Shown here: in pieces, positions 1 to 11,875 of the stretch
Layout: each line of letters opens with the position of its first letter
Numbering within the stretch: the first letter of the stretch is position 1
Origin: Angiostrongylus vasorum
Lineage: Eukaryota > Nematoda > Chromadorea > Rhabditida > Metastrongylidae
Assembly: GCA_018806985.1 (NCBI GenBank)
Contig: JADANN010000467.1
Location: forward strand, 1,775,501-1,839,500
Reading direction: 5' to 3'
DNA length: 64,000 bases
Translations under genes and position numbers: made by a program
The notes under the pieces: generated by a model
The model's database searches: none
Told to the model about the DNA's origin: nothing
What the model saw: only the letters and a program-made list of their open reading frames with translations

Positions 1-3000
1 CTAGTGAAGTCGGCATCACCCTTAGTCGATGTACTTCCGGTGAATCACGCAATATACCGGTTGCGGATCAGTGTACAATAACAGAGGAACTCACCAGCCA
101 TGCTGGGGCCATGAAGTAACAGCAATCTTTATTGACAAAGGAAAGTGCACCGTCTATCATTCAGATAGAGATTTGTAAGAATAATAACCCAAAAATCTAG
201 GACTATGTTCAAGTTCGTGGTTAACCGTTTTCCACAAACGAACATCTTGCCCTGATTGAACGACTAACTACGTTTACCTTAACGAGTAACTTATCATAGC
301 AATGAGCTTATGCTTTAATCTTGTGTTTCACAAGTTAACACGATGATTTCGTTATAGAATAACAGGTTCAATGCACTGATGGGAACACATTGATGCCATC
401 TCTGTTTACTCAGTACTATTTAGAATAGATGATCCATCAGGATGCCATTCACGGGTTAGTCCTTTGGTTGGTTGTTGAGATCACTAGATAGCTTGGCGAG
501 AGGGTTTTCATGACTTTGTTACCGACTATGACTTGCTATATGACATAAATGGACTTACGTCAAAGATCTTCCAAGTTGATATCCTTTAAAGTGAACAAAA
601 CCCCTTGCAGTGGCGGGATTTCTCTTAGTTGGCCTCCTCTTCTAAAAGCAATTAAGTCTTCTTCATAATGAGGAAACTTATACGAGGGTGAAATGTAGTT
701 ACAAAATCTCTGCTGTGTCTTATACATTTAAAGGACACTACTTCATCGTCGATAAGGCGGTGAACCATCGATAAAGATTTTCGAGGTTTCGGCAATCTTT
801 TTGCCAGGTGCTTACAAATATTGAAATGCTAGAGTTGTTTATTTAAGCATTGCTGTAACAAAGTTGGAAAACATACCCGACCCCTACCACCTACCGTTCT
901 GTTGATTGTCGAGTGACTCCATAGCGTGCCACTAAATTTTTCAATTCTCCCTGTGGCGTGCAAGAATAGCGCAGTGGGTTCTGCTTGCTCTAGGAAATCG
1001 CTGAGCATCATATTTTTCTTCTAAGGTTTTCGTGAAGGAGTCTCACTATAGGGTCGGTGGCCTTCCTGCTGCGCTTTTGACATCATGACCCAGCCACCAC
1101 AGTGATAGAAAAACATTAACATATAACTTGTTGGTAGTCAAACTAATATATCATTATCTCCTCATCAGATGCCATTTCAGATGCGACTCGACATCGTTCT
1201 CCAAGCTGATCATCTCTTCACTAGGAGGCATCTATGTCACTTCTTTCACTATCCATTCCTGTGCCACCGTTTTCGTAGCGAACGATAGCCTTGCCGGCGT
1301 CGTAGTGTCTGATCGGATTGAGTTCTCAAATATAGGTAAGCTACAAAGACATAAATTGGAAATTTTGCAGATTTTATGGTGTGTAGTGAATAGGTACTAA
1401 AAAAACATTGAAAGAAATACCACATAAAGTTTCTTAAAGGTGAACTATGTGATGGAATCTATAAATATTGACTTTCACGAGAGACATTTGGAAGTCCTAA
1501 CTTCTTGAAGTGATTAGTCTAATGGAGTCTTTGACTGTAAACAATCATGAATCTTTTTAATGCGAGTGAAGGCTTGAAAAACTTCAGATATTAGAACAAA
1601 ATGACGAACTGCTAGATTGATAGAGAGTAATAGATTAGTCAAGAATATTAGAACACATCCACGAACTATCAAATAGAAAATTGTAAACTTTACAATAATT
1701 TTTAATACAAAACTTCACCAAATACTTTTTTTGGAATGACTCAGTTCGCACTCCCCTAAGAATAGTAGCAACCTAAGGAGCATTTTCTGTAGGATTTTAT
1801 AAAAAAAAACGTTCAGTAAACATTAAAAAAAATGAAGATGGAGAGGAGAGAGAGGGAGAAAAAGAGAAAGAAAGAGAGAGAAAGAGATATGATTCATTCA
1901 GGTCGACTGACCTTCGAACCATACGCTTTTCGAAATTTGCTGCAATCACCAAAACAGTTGGTCATCGATAAGGTGAGCGATGAACAAGAAATAATTATCG
2001 ATCATCGTTCTCGATAACAACGACGAGCACAATGAGAACTACAACTCCACAATTTATCACTACTTTTTTTTGCTTAGAAACGATAACGGGTTCTTAGACG
2101 AAGAAGAAGGCAACTGGTTCATAAAATGTTGAAGTTACTAGGCGACTTAATGTGGTAATTTCCCTAAATTTCCTAAAACTAAAAACATTTAATGGGATAT
2201 CGATCGGAAACGGTGCTGAATGTGTGTGTGGTCTGTTTGTTGTGCAAACGGAAAAAAAAACCATTGGAAATGACGATGGATGAATAATTCTTCAATTGCT
2301 CAACACTTCAAAGAGAGATTTGTAATCACATTTCGATCAACTACTTTGTCAATGACGTCATTCATATACTGTCACTTTATCTGAATACTTTATTAGTTGG
2401 ATACTTGGACGGCCCGTCCTCACTGGTTGTGCGGGCCCCAGACTATTCTCCGTTTTTCGGAGTTTTGCTGGTTTAGCTTAGTTTCCCTGGAGCCCCGAGA
2501 AAAGCCTCACCAAAATCTGCCCCAGAATGCTTTACTAACTGAAAAGAGAAGCAAAATGTCTTATAGAATTAAAAGTGCGAAAGGAAAACGCTAATTTTCA
2601 CAGCCATCTTTCATTTTCGAGAAAATAGGACGCAATCGAGTCATATCTTATCTGAAACAATAACTTTCTTCCGATGTCATTCACAGACCTTCGTTTACTC
2701 AACACTGCTACAATAACCGGAAAACGCGCATAAAATACGATGCATGAGGTACTTTGCGAGATATTGACTGACTGCTGTATTCTGTGGTGGGAAGAGTGGT
2801 CACTGTGGTCAGCCTTGGAACCTCTGGTAGCTGTAGCAGCTGTGGTGTGGTGCTTATGTTGGTAGCACTTAGTGTTATTCAAAAAGTACCCCTTCCACTA
2901 TACTGTGGGACTCTTAGAAATAATTTGATGACTAAACCTAAAACTTATTGTTATGAGTGGTGATAGTTTATGCTTCATACCATAGGTGTCTTAAGTAGTC

Positions 3001-6000
3001 GACGATTTTTCGCTAGATATACGAGAACTGGATTCTCTGACAGCGTGCGAGAATTGGGATTGACTGAGAGGAGAAAGAAGTAATTTCATTTATTGCAATG
3101 CATTCACCGATTTCGTGAATCCAGGGCTTGGACATAACTGTGTAGGATTTTTTGTAGTGTTCTAGCGAAAACTAAGGAAATTTATGTGATGTTCTTTGAA
3201 GACAGTTTTACCCATCCAACAACAGAAACTTCACCTGTCATCTGACTTCCCGTCCTTATTGTCCAGTGCTTTGAGCGAGCGACAACCAAGTCTCTATTCG
3301 TTCTGCCACCTTCTATGGGTCTTCTATCTCGAGAGTCAGAAGGGGCACCATGATTTTTTTCTTTAACTTATCGTACGATTTAGTGGAATATTCGAGTAGT
3401 TAGTTCTTTGAGTCGTCCATAACACCAGGGAAACATTAAGTGGGCTACGAGCTCTTAGTGAAATTTTCATACAAAAAATATTTTCGACCTATTTATGCCA
3501 TAGTTTTATCAGAACCGTTAAGTTTAACAGATGACGAAGTTATGCAATGTTCATGAAACTTCAGACCATTTAAAATTTCTATTAGTAAAAACGAATTTAA
3601 GCCTACTTCAGTGAAATAATCGACAGGAATCCTTTTATTCGATGACGACCACATCGAAGCATCGTTAGATTATTCATTAACTGATAGACCGAAAAAAGTT
3701 TGCACTTTAAGAATTAACTGCAATGCCAAATGAATTCATACCAGGGCAATCTGATCTTATGCCAGTACTTTCTGCTACGAGTTAACACGCTAGCGTTCTT
3801 TACTAAGGCATAACATGAAGCAATAGTAGTTGTACATCTAACATGTTCCGGTACAGTTGCGTCTGTCAGCGGTAAAAATAATGTGGTAGGGATTTTGTTG
3901 TTGAATCCGCAGGAGTACACAACGAGTGCGACACAGTTCGCAATGTTTTCTTTCCCAAAGGATACTTTGTAGTAAACAAGCTTCTCCTCAGCAGTAGTTT
4001 TTGTCTACAGTAGTACACAGCGAGTACGACACAGTTCGCAATGATTTCTTTCCCAAAGGATATTTTGCAGTGAACCAACTTCTCTTCAGCAGTAGTTTTT
4101 CAATATTGAAGTGAACTCTGTCGATGTGATGAACAGTAGGGAATTTGTTCCTGGTCATTCGTATCTATAGGTAGATGACATCAATGGTTTTACAGTGTTC
4201 ATTACCAGTCGTGCTGCCCAATACGTTCACCGGTCTCTCACATATGGAGCATTTATGGATTCGAAATTCGACAATCGGCCGACTCTCCACAAATTCATTC
4301 TATCATCTGACTCATGTCAACTATCTCTACTTTCGTGATGTCACCATTGGACGAATCGAGCAACGAGCATTTGGTTAGTTGAATGAGAGATAACTTCGCA
4401 ACGTTAAATGGGTGAGTTGGAATGGAATTCTCAATTGTCACATGGTTTAAATCACAAGGTATAACTTTTCGTTTACTGCCTATTACGTTTTTCTTTTCAT
4501 TGTAGAGTATTATGTGAAATACAACCACGATGATGCTGAGATATTTGCAAAATTCAGACCCAAGTTCGGATTTGAGACTGTGATTACCCTTTCAGGAATT
4601 AACTTGTTATTCACATTGCACCATTCCCCCGCGTCCTCCCTGGTTGAGAGAAAAGCAGAGCGAGGGCATCAGTGGCGCAGTGGGTAAAACGTGAGCGCCC
4701 AGAAATGGTAATTACGGGTTCAAAGTTGGACCAGAGTCTGAGCTTTGCAATCATCCCAGCATCATGATGGCCGTCATGTGGTTTCCGTGAGTGTAGTCGC
4801 GACAAGACTGAAATTTACGGAATTTTCATGTTAAAGTAAAAGCAGGTGAGAGTGAATCAACATGAAAACTGTAGGCGAGTTTTAAAGCAAGGAAACTGCC
4901 TTATTTTAACTTCTTGTAACTTGCCTGCTAAGGCACTGCTGCTATAGTGATGCAGTACTAGAAGGATTTTATCGCTCGAAATTATCTACACACTAGCTTT
5001 TTTTGCTGTTCACATATCTGAGCCATTTTTAAACGCTCCCCATTTTATGCTCGCTATTAATTGAGCACCCAGAATCAACTCGCCTCAGGGATTTTTGCAT
5101 AGAATTTTCTTTCGGACTGTGTGTAGTAAATGAAATACAAACATGAGTTTTATAAACGAGCAGGCAAACAGTAAAACTATTGGGGATTTCCAGTACTTGA
5201 ATGCAGGTGTTTTTCCTCGAAACACCTTTACTGGCAAACATGATAAGTGAAAAAGCGAATAGAAGGAATGACTGAAACTACTGAGAAAACCAGTGTGATT
5301 TTTTTGAGCAGTCTAGCTTATCGACTAGACGAAAAGCCATCGACAAGCTGTCAATGAACTAAGAAATTGCGAAAAAAAATCAGTATTCTTGCTCTTATCA
5401 ATAATATGACTCATTGTTTACAGGGAAAATGTATAGCGTCGATCACCTGTTCATGGGTGGAACAATGCAGGTTGATTTGGCCGACGGCTGGTTGTTGGCC
5501 GGATCTTCCGTTGAGGAGGTCCTTTTGGAAGGTGTGTTCGGCGAGATCGACGAGGCGTTTATACTCGACGCCAACGTGCATGTCGTCACAATTTGTGACT
5601 CTATACTACGTCTACAAAGTCGTGATGAACAAACGACAACGACCTCAGACACACAGATACAGCTGTACACACAACCCCAAACCGCCTTACAGGTCACGAA
5701 TGTGGCTTTGAACGCATTAGTTCCACCACTGTTGACGTATTTTAGTAAGGTGGGCTGATTAGAAACTTTTCCAGAAACCTAATGAGCTAAAGATTTGAAA
5801 AACGTAAAGTCAAGTGATTTGGAAAATTGTCATGCTAGACTCATTTACTGAGCCACTGGTCTGCTCCTCATCCGTCCCAGGTGTTTAGCAACTATTGGGT
5901 TAAGATATTTGTCTATGAAGCAATTTCTTCGACAATTTACCCAGGATCGTCCACGTCGATTCTGCCAATAAGTTTGAATAGAATTCGAAAGTTCCACTAC

Positions 6001-9000
6001 CTATCCAACAACATTTTATGTAAGGATAAAGCTAACTACTCATGGAAGAAATGTAGTCCATTAATAAGCTGTGACGAAACTTGGACAAACAAGCGTAGTA
6101 TTGAAAGATAGTAGTGCAATAATCCAACAACACTTCACATCCATCCAGTCAAAGTACATTTGCTCATTTCTTATGCTCAGTATTTTGGTTAGCCATGTTT
6201 GAATTTGGCATAGACGGGGTATTGGTAGTTATGCATCCAGTTCCGTGAACGATCACATACCTTTCTAACTGACAGTCATTTAACCTTGGTATCGGTAACC
6301 AATAATTTCTTGGATCATCAAGCTAACACTGGGTTGATAAAAAAGGTGGTTTGTTCTGCTAACGTTTCGACTTCTCTGCCCTCTTAAGAGCGGAATTGAG
6401 CCGCTTCGATGGTCCACAGCTGATCGTTGTCGCATCGAATCGAATCCAGTGGAGGGGAGCACCGCTCGAATGGAGAACATCATTCAGCGGCGCATTTTTT
6501 TAATCTAGTTAGCGAATATATCTTTTTGTCGATCTCATGTTAGCTTAGTAATCTAAGAGGGCACTGATCATATGTTTGTTAAGAATTTACTTCAAAACAA
6601 CCACAGTTATCCATGTTTAGCTTATTATACTATGGATGAGAAGTTTTTCTGTCACTGAACACTGTGAATACTTTCAGATCACCATTTCCAACTGTTCGAT
6701 TAAGAATGTGCGCCCAAGTCGACGATTGGCTGCATATAGCCGTGACGTTGTCTGGAAATTCTCCCACACTGAAATCGACACCATCGACTGGTACGCTTTC
6801 GCGAATTTCTCGGCTGTCGAGCTGAGCTTCTCGTATTGCAAGCTGGGGCAGATAAAACCAGTTTCGATGGGTATTGGTGGCCGCTTTCATCGAGTACTAT
6901 TCGTGGCTACACGAATTTCTTCGTTGGACGAGTCGGCGTTCGCCAAAACGTACATTGGAAGTCTAAGAATTTCCGACTCTGATATACAGCAGGTGTCGTC
7001 AATGGCGTTCCATCACTCGACAATAGACGATCTAAAGATCATCGATACACGGATCGACGTCCTACAAAAGCACATGATAAGTGAAAGCAAGATTAGAACT
7101 CTAAGCCTCGAAAAGACAATCGTTAACAACATCGACGCGAAACCTTTTGCACATGCCGAGGTAAGTCCACAATGAAGGAGGTGGATTATGACTTCCTTTG
7201 TATTAGTTAACATAATTCTAAATCTTTCCTGAAATTCTCCGAATGCTGCCGCTTTTGGATAGCCCACGTTTGCGAGTAGAACAGAGACCACAACACTTCC
7301 CATAAGATCGTGAACATATCTGGTTGACGTGACGACAAACACATTGGCCCATCATTTAGGTTGCAGGACTAAAATAGCATCTTCCCTTGCTATTCCAAAT
7401 CTTCTCACCACGCAATCAAGCCATGTGTCCCGCTTTCGATAGCTCTTCTGCAGAATCTTTTAAAGGAGATACTTGTCGAAATTTTGAGCTGGGAACTTTA
7501 ATTTAATTTTTGCATGCTGGTAATGTGACATTTCAGAAGGCTTCATTCTATGGCTGACGCATGAAATTTTCTGTTTTGATGCGACAAACCGCTTCTCAAT
7601 TAGTAAAATCGATCACTGGGGAGGCGTTCCATTAAAATCCATGACCTTTTCTTTCTAATCGAGTTCAGTGCTCATTGCGATGCTGTTAACAGCTTAGGCG
7701 AGATAGTTTCGCTCTGCTAAATCGCTTTTCCTGTGATGCTAAGGGGTTGACAGAAGGCAGCTGGATAAACTATGTGAGACTGCCTCATTACTAGATCGAC
7801 GAACGCTAATAGAATGACGACCTGATGTGATCTTGTTGAAGTGTTCTGCGTATCAATGGATGTTAGGATGAGAACCATGTGATATTTCCGACTCAGTTGA
7901 TGACCATAGCTACCGTTTCGATGTGATCTATACACTAGAATCCAGCTCCGAGTACTTTTTTTTCACGAAAAGATCCCTTCTTTCATTCAGGAACAGGATA
8001 ACCGTACGCGAAGTCCTTTACTGGTTTGTGATCATTCATGTAGAAAAGAAGTCGTCTTGTGGTTTGCAAGAACTGTGCGTAATTACAGTAGTTCGTCGCT
8101 CTTACCTTGACATCAGTCTTTTGATGTATTCCATTCCTGCCTCTCTTTTTGCAACTGATCATAGGTCGGATGTCGGAGAAATGAAGGTGGATTGCATTTT
8201 TTTTTCAACAAGGAATTTTCATTTAGAGTCAAATATAGAGGTTGTAGAATGTGGAAGATGAGAGTAGAACTGTGCTCCCATAGATGAGATCAGCCAGTGT
8301 TTCGTCCACTAGTTGGGACATTGCTAGATGAGTTACTAGTTTTTCTCTAGACTTTCGAGATATCCTCTGTCGGTGTCCATGGTCGTCAACAAAGGCGGCC
8401 ATCAGCATTGATGGACCGAAGAGACGTTCCTTCACCAGCGCCCTGACATTGCCTCAAACTTCTCTGGGTTCGCGTATGGAAACATCGATTCTATGATTAA
8501 CTCGTGTAACCCTAATGAATTCAAGCCATCCAGGGGCTTTCTCTCCCACAATGAGGTAGTAAACCATTGAAATACGTACCCTTTGAGACAGTTTACCTTG
8601 AATCATTTAAGAAGATAAGAAGATCACTAGGAATTCATAAATGTGCCTGCCTAAGCTCGAAATGCATGGATATCAAACATCTCTTTGGCCCTGGGTAATA
8701 AAGTCGTCATAATGAATTAGTTTTGGAAAACGCTCCTGCCGAAAAAATTGGCCTCGTGAATTAGCTCGACGTTTCAAAATTTCGGATCTCGTTTAGTCAT
8801 TCTTCGACCATTCGATCTCGTTTACCAGTTTTCGATTCGATGGAGATCTTTTATAATTTCGGAAAAAAAAACTGACTACAAACATGCAACAATAAAAGTA
8901 TAAACAAAAATGTTGATCGCGAAGCCAAAGCTTGCAGTGCCTAAGTGCAACCGAGCCATCACTAGCACTTTTTACTTCTACTTTCATGACTCTTATTTTT

Positions 9001-9997
9001 TCAGATCGGCGAAATACGAATCGTCGGTTGTAGTCTACTTGGCTCTCCAGCTTCCCAGCTACTAATAAGACTTACTCCTACTCGTTTGCATATCATCAAC
9101 AGTACCTTCGACTGTGACGCAGAAGAATGCGAGATGAATTCTATGCTTCTGAATCCACCGCGTCACGAACTGCTCTGGAAGTTCAAGGAAAACTCATGCA
9201 AAACTCCTGAAATTCTTAGTACTAAGCAAAAAACCATCTGTGCCAAGCCTTCTACTTTCCAACAATCCGGCCTCATTTGCAGGCTCAGTTGGGCTATGGC
9301 GGACTGTATTTGTACAGAGGCTTCAGCTAACCTTTCCTATATCGATGCGTCTGTTATCATCGTTGGCGATTGTGAGCAACTTACCGTAACCGAAACCAAA
9401 CCAATAACAGCTCTTTACCTCTTCAGAGTAGCTCGATGCGATGTAGTTAAGACACCGACAACTATGAAAACACTGAAGGTCTACCACTCAAATCTTGTGG
9501 TTCACAAAGGTGCTTTGACAAACAGTTACTTGTCATTGATTTCTCTAGCGCACACAAACGTTCGTAAAGTTGCTAAACACGCATTGTTTAACGTTAGCGT
9601 TGATGAACTGGTCGTCAAGAATTCCATTATGAAATGGGATCCACTAGCCACCGTAAGATCACGAATCCAACGGGCTAGTATCACGGAGTCGAAAATCGGC
9701 ACGGTAACATCGTGGCTGCAAATTATCGACAATCTTCGCATTACTAGCAGCGTCCTGTTTAGCGCGGAAGGACTATCCACTATAAGAAATCTCTACCTCA
9801 GTAACAACACTGTGTTATGTTGCTGTGGTGAGACTACGGGTTACTGTAAGATGGATAAAAGTATGTTAAAGAAATGCACTTTTCATTTCGGTGAATTCGT
9901 ATGCGATGCCAGCACTGAAAAGGGAAGCACAGGAATACGGGGTGTTCTAATTGTTACCTCATTGACTTTTACAGTAATCTCAATCATATCGTTCTAG
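1..9997 (+). CDS. Extracellular leucine-rich-repeat protein, 5'-partial, seven exons
   Basis: Exons read as 3-115, 1181-1335, 1902-1972, 4196-4373, 5424-5749, 6678-7160 and 9005-9997; every junction keeps frame and the sum is 773 codons including TAG at 9995-9997. The 5' end lies outside the window. The protein has 23-24 residue repeats of the LRR type (for example FTGLSHMEHLWIRNSTIGRL), a cysteine-rich break at the start of exon 7 (CDAEEC, CICTEA) that looks like a C-cap plus N-cap, then a second repeat array closing with a cysteine cap (LCCCGETTGYC). About seven N-glycosylation sequons are visible (RNST, SNCS, ANFS, INST, ANLS, FNVS, NNTV). The last roughly 17 residues are hydrophobic with no cytoplasmic tail, which suggests a GPI anchor. 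A surface or secreted adhesion/receptor role is inferred; the ligand is unknown. Exon 5 could instead end at 5744, but only 5749 keeps phase with exon 6. Confidence 0.72.
116..1180. other. Intron 1 of the LRR gene, no other feature seen
   Basis: This lies between donor GTAACA at 116 and acceptor TTTCAG ending at 1180. I see no repeat or coding signal here; the short minus-strand reading frame at 829-1011 has no splice or motif support. Confidence 0.5.
1838..1895. repeat. Purine (GA/GAAA) tract
   Basis: An almost pure A/G run just upstream of LRR exon 3 (acceptor at 1901). It is unusual because nematode acceptors are normally preceded by pyrimidines; only the last ten bases before the AG are T-rich. 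Confidence 0.7.
2395..2526 (-). repeat. Non-LTR-like tail repeat, fragment
   Basis: Reverse complement of the 3' part of the repeat at 21625-21970 and 59107-59492, sharing GGCCCGCACAACCAGTGAGG and the terminal CCAAGTAT motif. It sits in LRR intron 3. Confidence 0.7.
3913..4108. repeat. Two-copy tandem duplication, unit about 98 bp
   Basis: The blocks starting at 3913 and 4011 share GAC ACAGTTCGCAATG, TTTCTTTCCCAAAGGATA and CAGCAGTAGTTTTT in the same order, with scattered substitutions. It lies in LRR intron 3, just upstream of exon 4. Confidence 0.75.
4503..4640 (-). repeat. SINE-C copy, left member of an inverted pair
   Basis: The reverse complement carries the SINE-C 3' segment (GATGCTGAGATATTTGCAAA read on the plus strand) and a degenerate B box. 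It lies in LRR intron 4, back to back with the plus copy at 4655-4795. Confidence 0.65.
4655..4795 (+). repeat. SINE-C copy, right member of an inverted pair
   Basis: Shows A box TGGCGCAGTGGGT, B box GGGTTCAAAGTT 45-50 bases later and the TTTGCAATCATCCCAGCATC tail. A tRNA-derived pol III promoter arrangement is visible. Confidence 0.7.
5881..6111 (+). CDS. Possible alternative terminal exon of the LRR gene
   Basis: An acceptor (GTCCCAG) at 5880 joins in phase 0 to the exon ending at 5749. The frame runs to TAG at 6109-6111. Its peptide has YLSNNILC followed by a Y...KKC pattern, echoing the final cap of the main gene (YLSNNTVLC ... KKC). A transcript using it would be a truncated isoform lacking the second repeat array. 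It may instead be a decayed paralogous exon; a strong internal donor GTAAGG at 6020 is also present. It is skipped in the main model. Confidence 0.35.
   Translation: MFSNYWVKIFVYEAISSTIYPGSSTSILPISLNRIRKFHYLSNNILCKDKANYSWKKCSPLISCDETWTNKRSIER
6330..6490 (+). mobile_element. FB-1 foldback element, 5'-end fragment
   Basis: Shares GCTAACGTTTCGAC, GATGGTCCACAGCTGATC and ATCCAGTGGAGGGGAGC with other FB-1 copies at 30.0, 44.0 and 55.5 kb. It lies in LRR intron 5. Confidence 0.55.
7161..9004. other. Intron 6 of the LRR gene, no feature seen
   Basis: Bounded by donor GTAAGT and acceptor TTTTTCAG. The small reading frames inside it show no splice support or family motif, and I recognise no repeat. 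Confidence 0.5.
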
Positions 9998-9998
9998 T

Positions 9999-10014
9999 AA
10001 TAAATGGTAATAAA
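9999..10014 (+). terminator. Poly-A signals of the LRR gene
   Basis: Two AATAAA hexamers at 9999-10004 and 10009-10014, starting two bases after the TAG stop. This fits a very short 3' UTR and supports 9995-9997 as the true stop. Confidence 0.65.
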
Positions 10015-10740
10015 GCTTCGAAATTGTCTACAGCGTGCAATTCTGAGTTCCATCAAACCATTGTGAATTGACAACTTTGTTATGTGGACGGCATTTACGG
10101 AAATGAGGATACTACTCTGTTAGGTACGGGACAGATAGGGGGATACGCTACAAGAAATATGTAAACGTTTCAGAATAAAACTTACAACATTGGAACTGTG
10201 AAAAAGTAATGTGGTTCCCCCTCATTGTTTTTGTTACAGAATCATCTCCGTTGTCTTGTCTAGGTTAGTTAGGTTAGTTAATATAGTCCTAGCGAATTCT
10301 TATAGCTGCTGTAGTCGTTTGTTTAGCATTTGCTCGTCTCAACGAGTCTCTTTTGGAATGGGAAATCAACTTTCATGTGGATCATCTCGGATGCTGGTTT
10401 GAGCTTTGAGACACTCATATATTTCAAATGATGTCAATGTGACTGAAAAGCATTCGTTTGTCCCTATCTAGTATATTGGAGCTCACTATTATAGCACCAA
10501 TTACTGCCTTTTGTTCACGAAACGTTCGGATAGTTTCTAGAAGTTTCTGAGAGATTTTTTGGTGAGGAGTAGATGACACTGTCACAAACCGGCAACAGAC
10601 TCGGCTAGAGTTTCATTAAAAAAATTGTGTAGTTTCTCAATGAACTGGTAATATTCGTCGAATGAGAAAAATTTGGTTCCCATCGGTTATGTATGCTTAT
10701 TGAAATTTCTTTATTCTGTTTATGTTACACGACCCATCAT
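10015..10740. other. Intergenic, no supported gene
   Basis: AT-rich spacer between the LRR gene and the first SINE. The only item of note is an ATG at 10358 opening MGNQLSC, discussed as a low-interest finding. Confidence 0.4.
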
Positions 10741-11024
10741 TACATCTAGTGTGCGGATCCCAGCACTTCTTGCATTCGATTCGTCTTCCTCGTGTTCATC
10801 GTCCACAACGGTCTTCGAACATTTCGCTCACTGCTTCGGCTGCTTCTTGAGAATTCCGTCCTCCTTATGAGTGTCGTAGAAAGCTGGTCGAGCCAATTCT
10901 TCTTATAATCTTAGAAATAGGTGAGCTAAGGCGTTCCCGCATGGATTGGAGAAGGGCGCTGAAATAGGGTCGAACTCGAAACCTTGTTTCTTGCTGAACT
11001 ACATCACTAACCACTGCGCTAGAA
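10741..11024 (-). repeat. SINE-B copy
   Basis: Read on the minus strand it has a CGCAGTGGTTAGTG A-box region, a degenerate TTCGACCC B box and the SINE-B 3' block seen as CCCAGCACTTCTTGCATTCG on the plus strand. It matches copies at 18.1 and 52.4 kb. Confidence 0.65.
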
Positions 11025-11220
11025 ATCCGTGTACTTCAACAATCCAACGTTTTGGTATGTTTCTGGGAAAACCGACGACACATTTGACTCCTAATCAGCT
11101 GGTATAGATAATTCAACGAGTTAAATAGAAAAACAACCTTAACAACTTCATCACTTAATGAAGTTTCTTTTCTACCATAGAAAAAATCTGATGAATGTGA
11201 CACATTATTGTGTGAGAGAA

Positions 11221-11492
11221 GCGCGGGTAGCGCAGTGACTATTGTCGCTTTACGACACACATATCCTCACTGGTTCGATCATACGCCCTGGTTCATTAAG
11301 CTTTCTATCCTTTCCGAGTGAACAAATTGGTACCAGACTTATCTGGTAGGATAGCAGCACTGACTTGATACATTAGTAAGCCATCGCAATAATCGTATAG
11401 CCCATATATGCAATTACTAACCTATAACGATGTGTAATGAAGTCGAACCCACGGCTCATCTCTCAGGACCAACTCCAAAAACTTTATCCTTT
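11221..11492 (+). repeat. SINE-A copy, diverged
   Basis: A box GGTAGCGCAGTG, B box GGTTCGATCAT, central ATTGGTACCAGACTTATCTG and end CAACTCCAAAAACTTTATCC. It is diverged from the young consensus and keeps a canonical GGTTCGA core. Confidence 0.7.
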
Positions 11493-11593
11493 TATTGCGT
11501 TCGAAGCAGCTGAATCCACTTTATTCAATGCACAGGTCCCTAGGAGCATCTTGACAAATCCAAGGCCATTCCGATTTAGGGCTACATTTTTTT

Positions 11594-11873
11594 TGGGTGT
11601 GTAGCACAGTGGTCGGAAGCGCCCTGCGGCACACACCTGAAATCGATCACTGCGCCCATGACTCACCAAGCCTTCCATCCCTCCGGGTTCAGCAAATTGG
11701 TACCAGATTTGTCTACGAGGATAGCAGCACTGGCTCGATACATCGGCAGGCCACCACGAGTCATTGTAAAGGCCAGATACGCATTCAATCACCTCCAACG
11801 ATGCTTAATGAAGTCGAATGCATAGCGCATCCCTCACGGATTGATCAACGCCGAGAGCTTTATCCTTTTTATT
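11594..11873 (+). repeat. SINE-A copy, fairly well preserved
   Basis: Full-length copy from TGTAGCACAGTGGTCGG to CGAGAGCTTTATCCTTTTTA, with the central GATTTGTCTACGAGGATAGC. It lies about 100 bases after, and in the same direction as, the copy at 11221. Confidence 0.8.
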
Positions 11874-11875
11874 TT

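Noticed and set aside
10258..10285. Telomere-like TTAGGTTAG run
   Set aside because: The unit is GTTAGTTAG-like and very short; nematode telomeres use TTAGGC.
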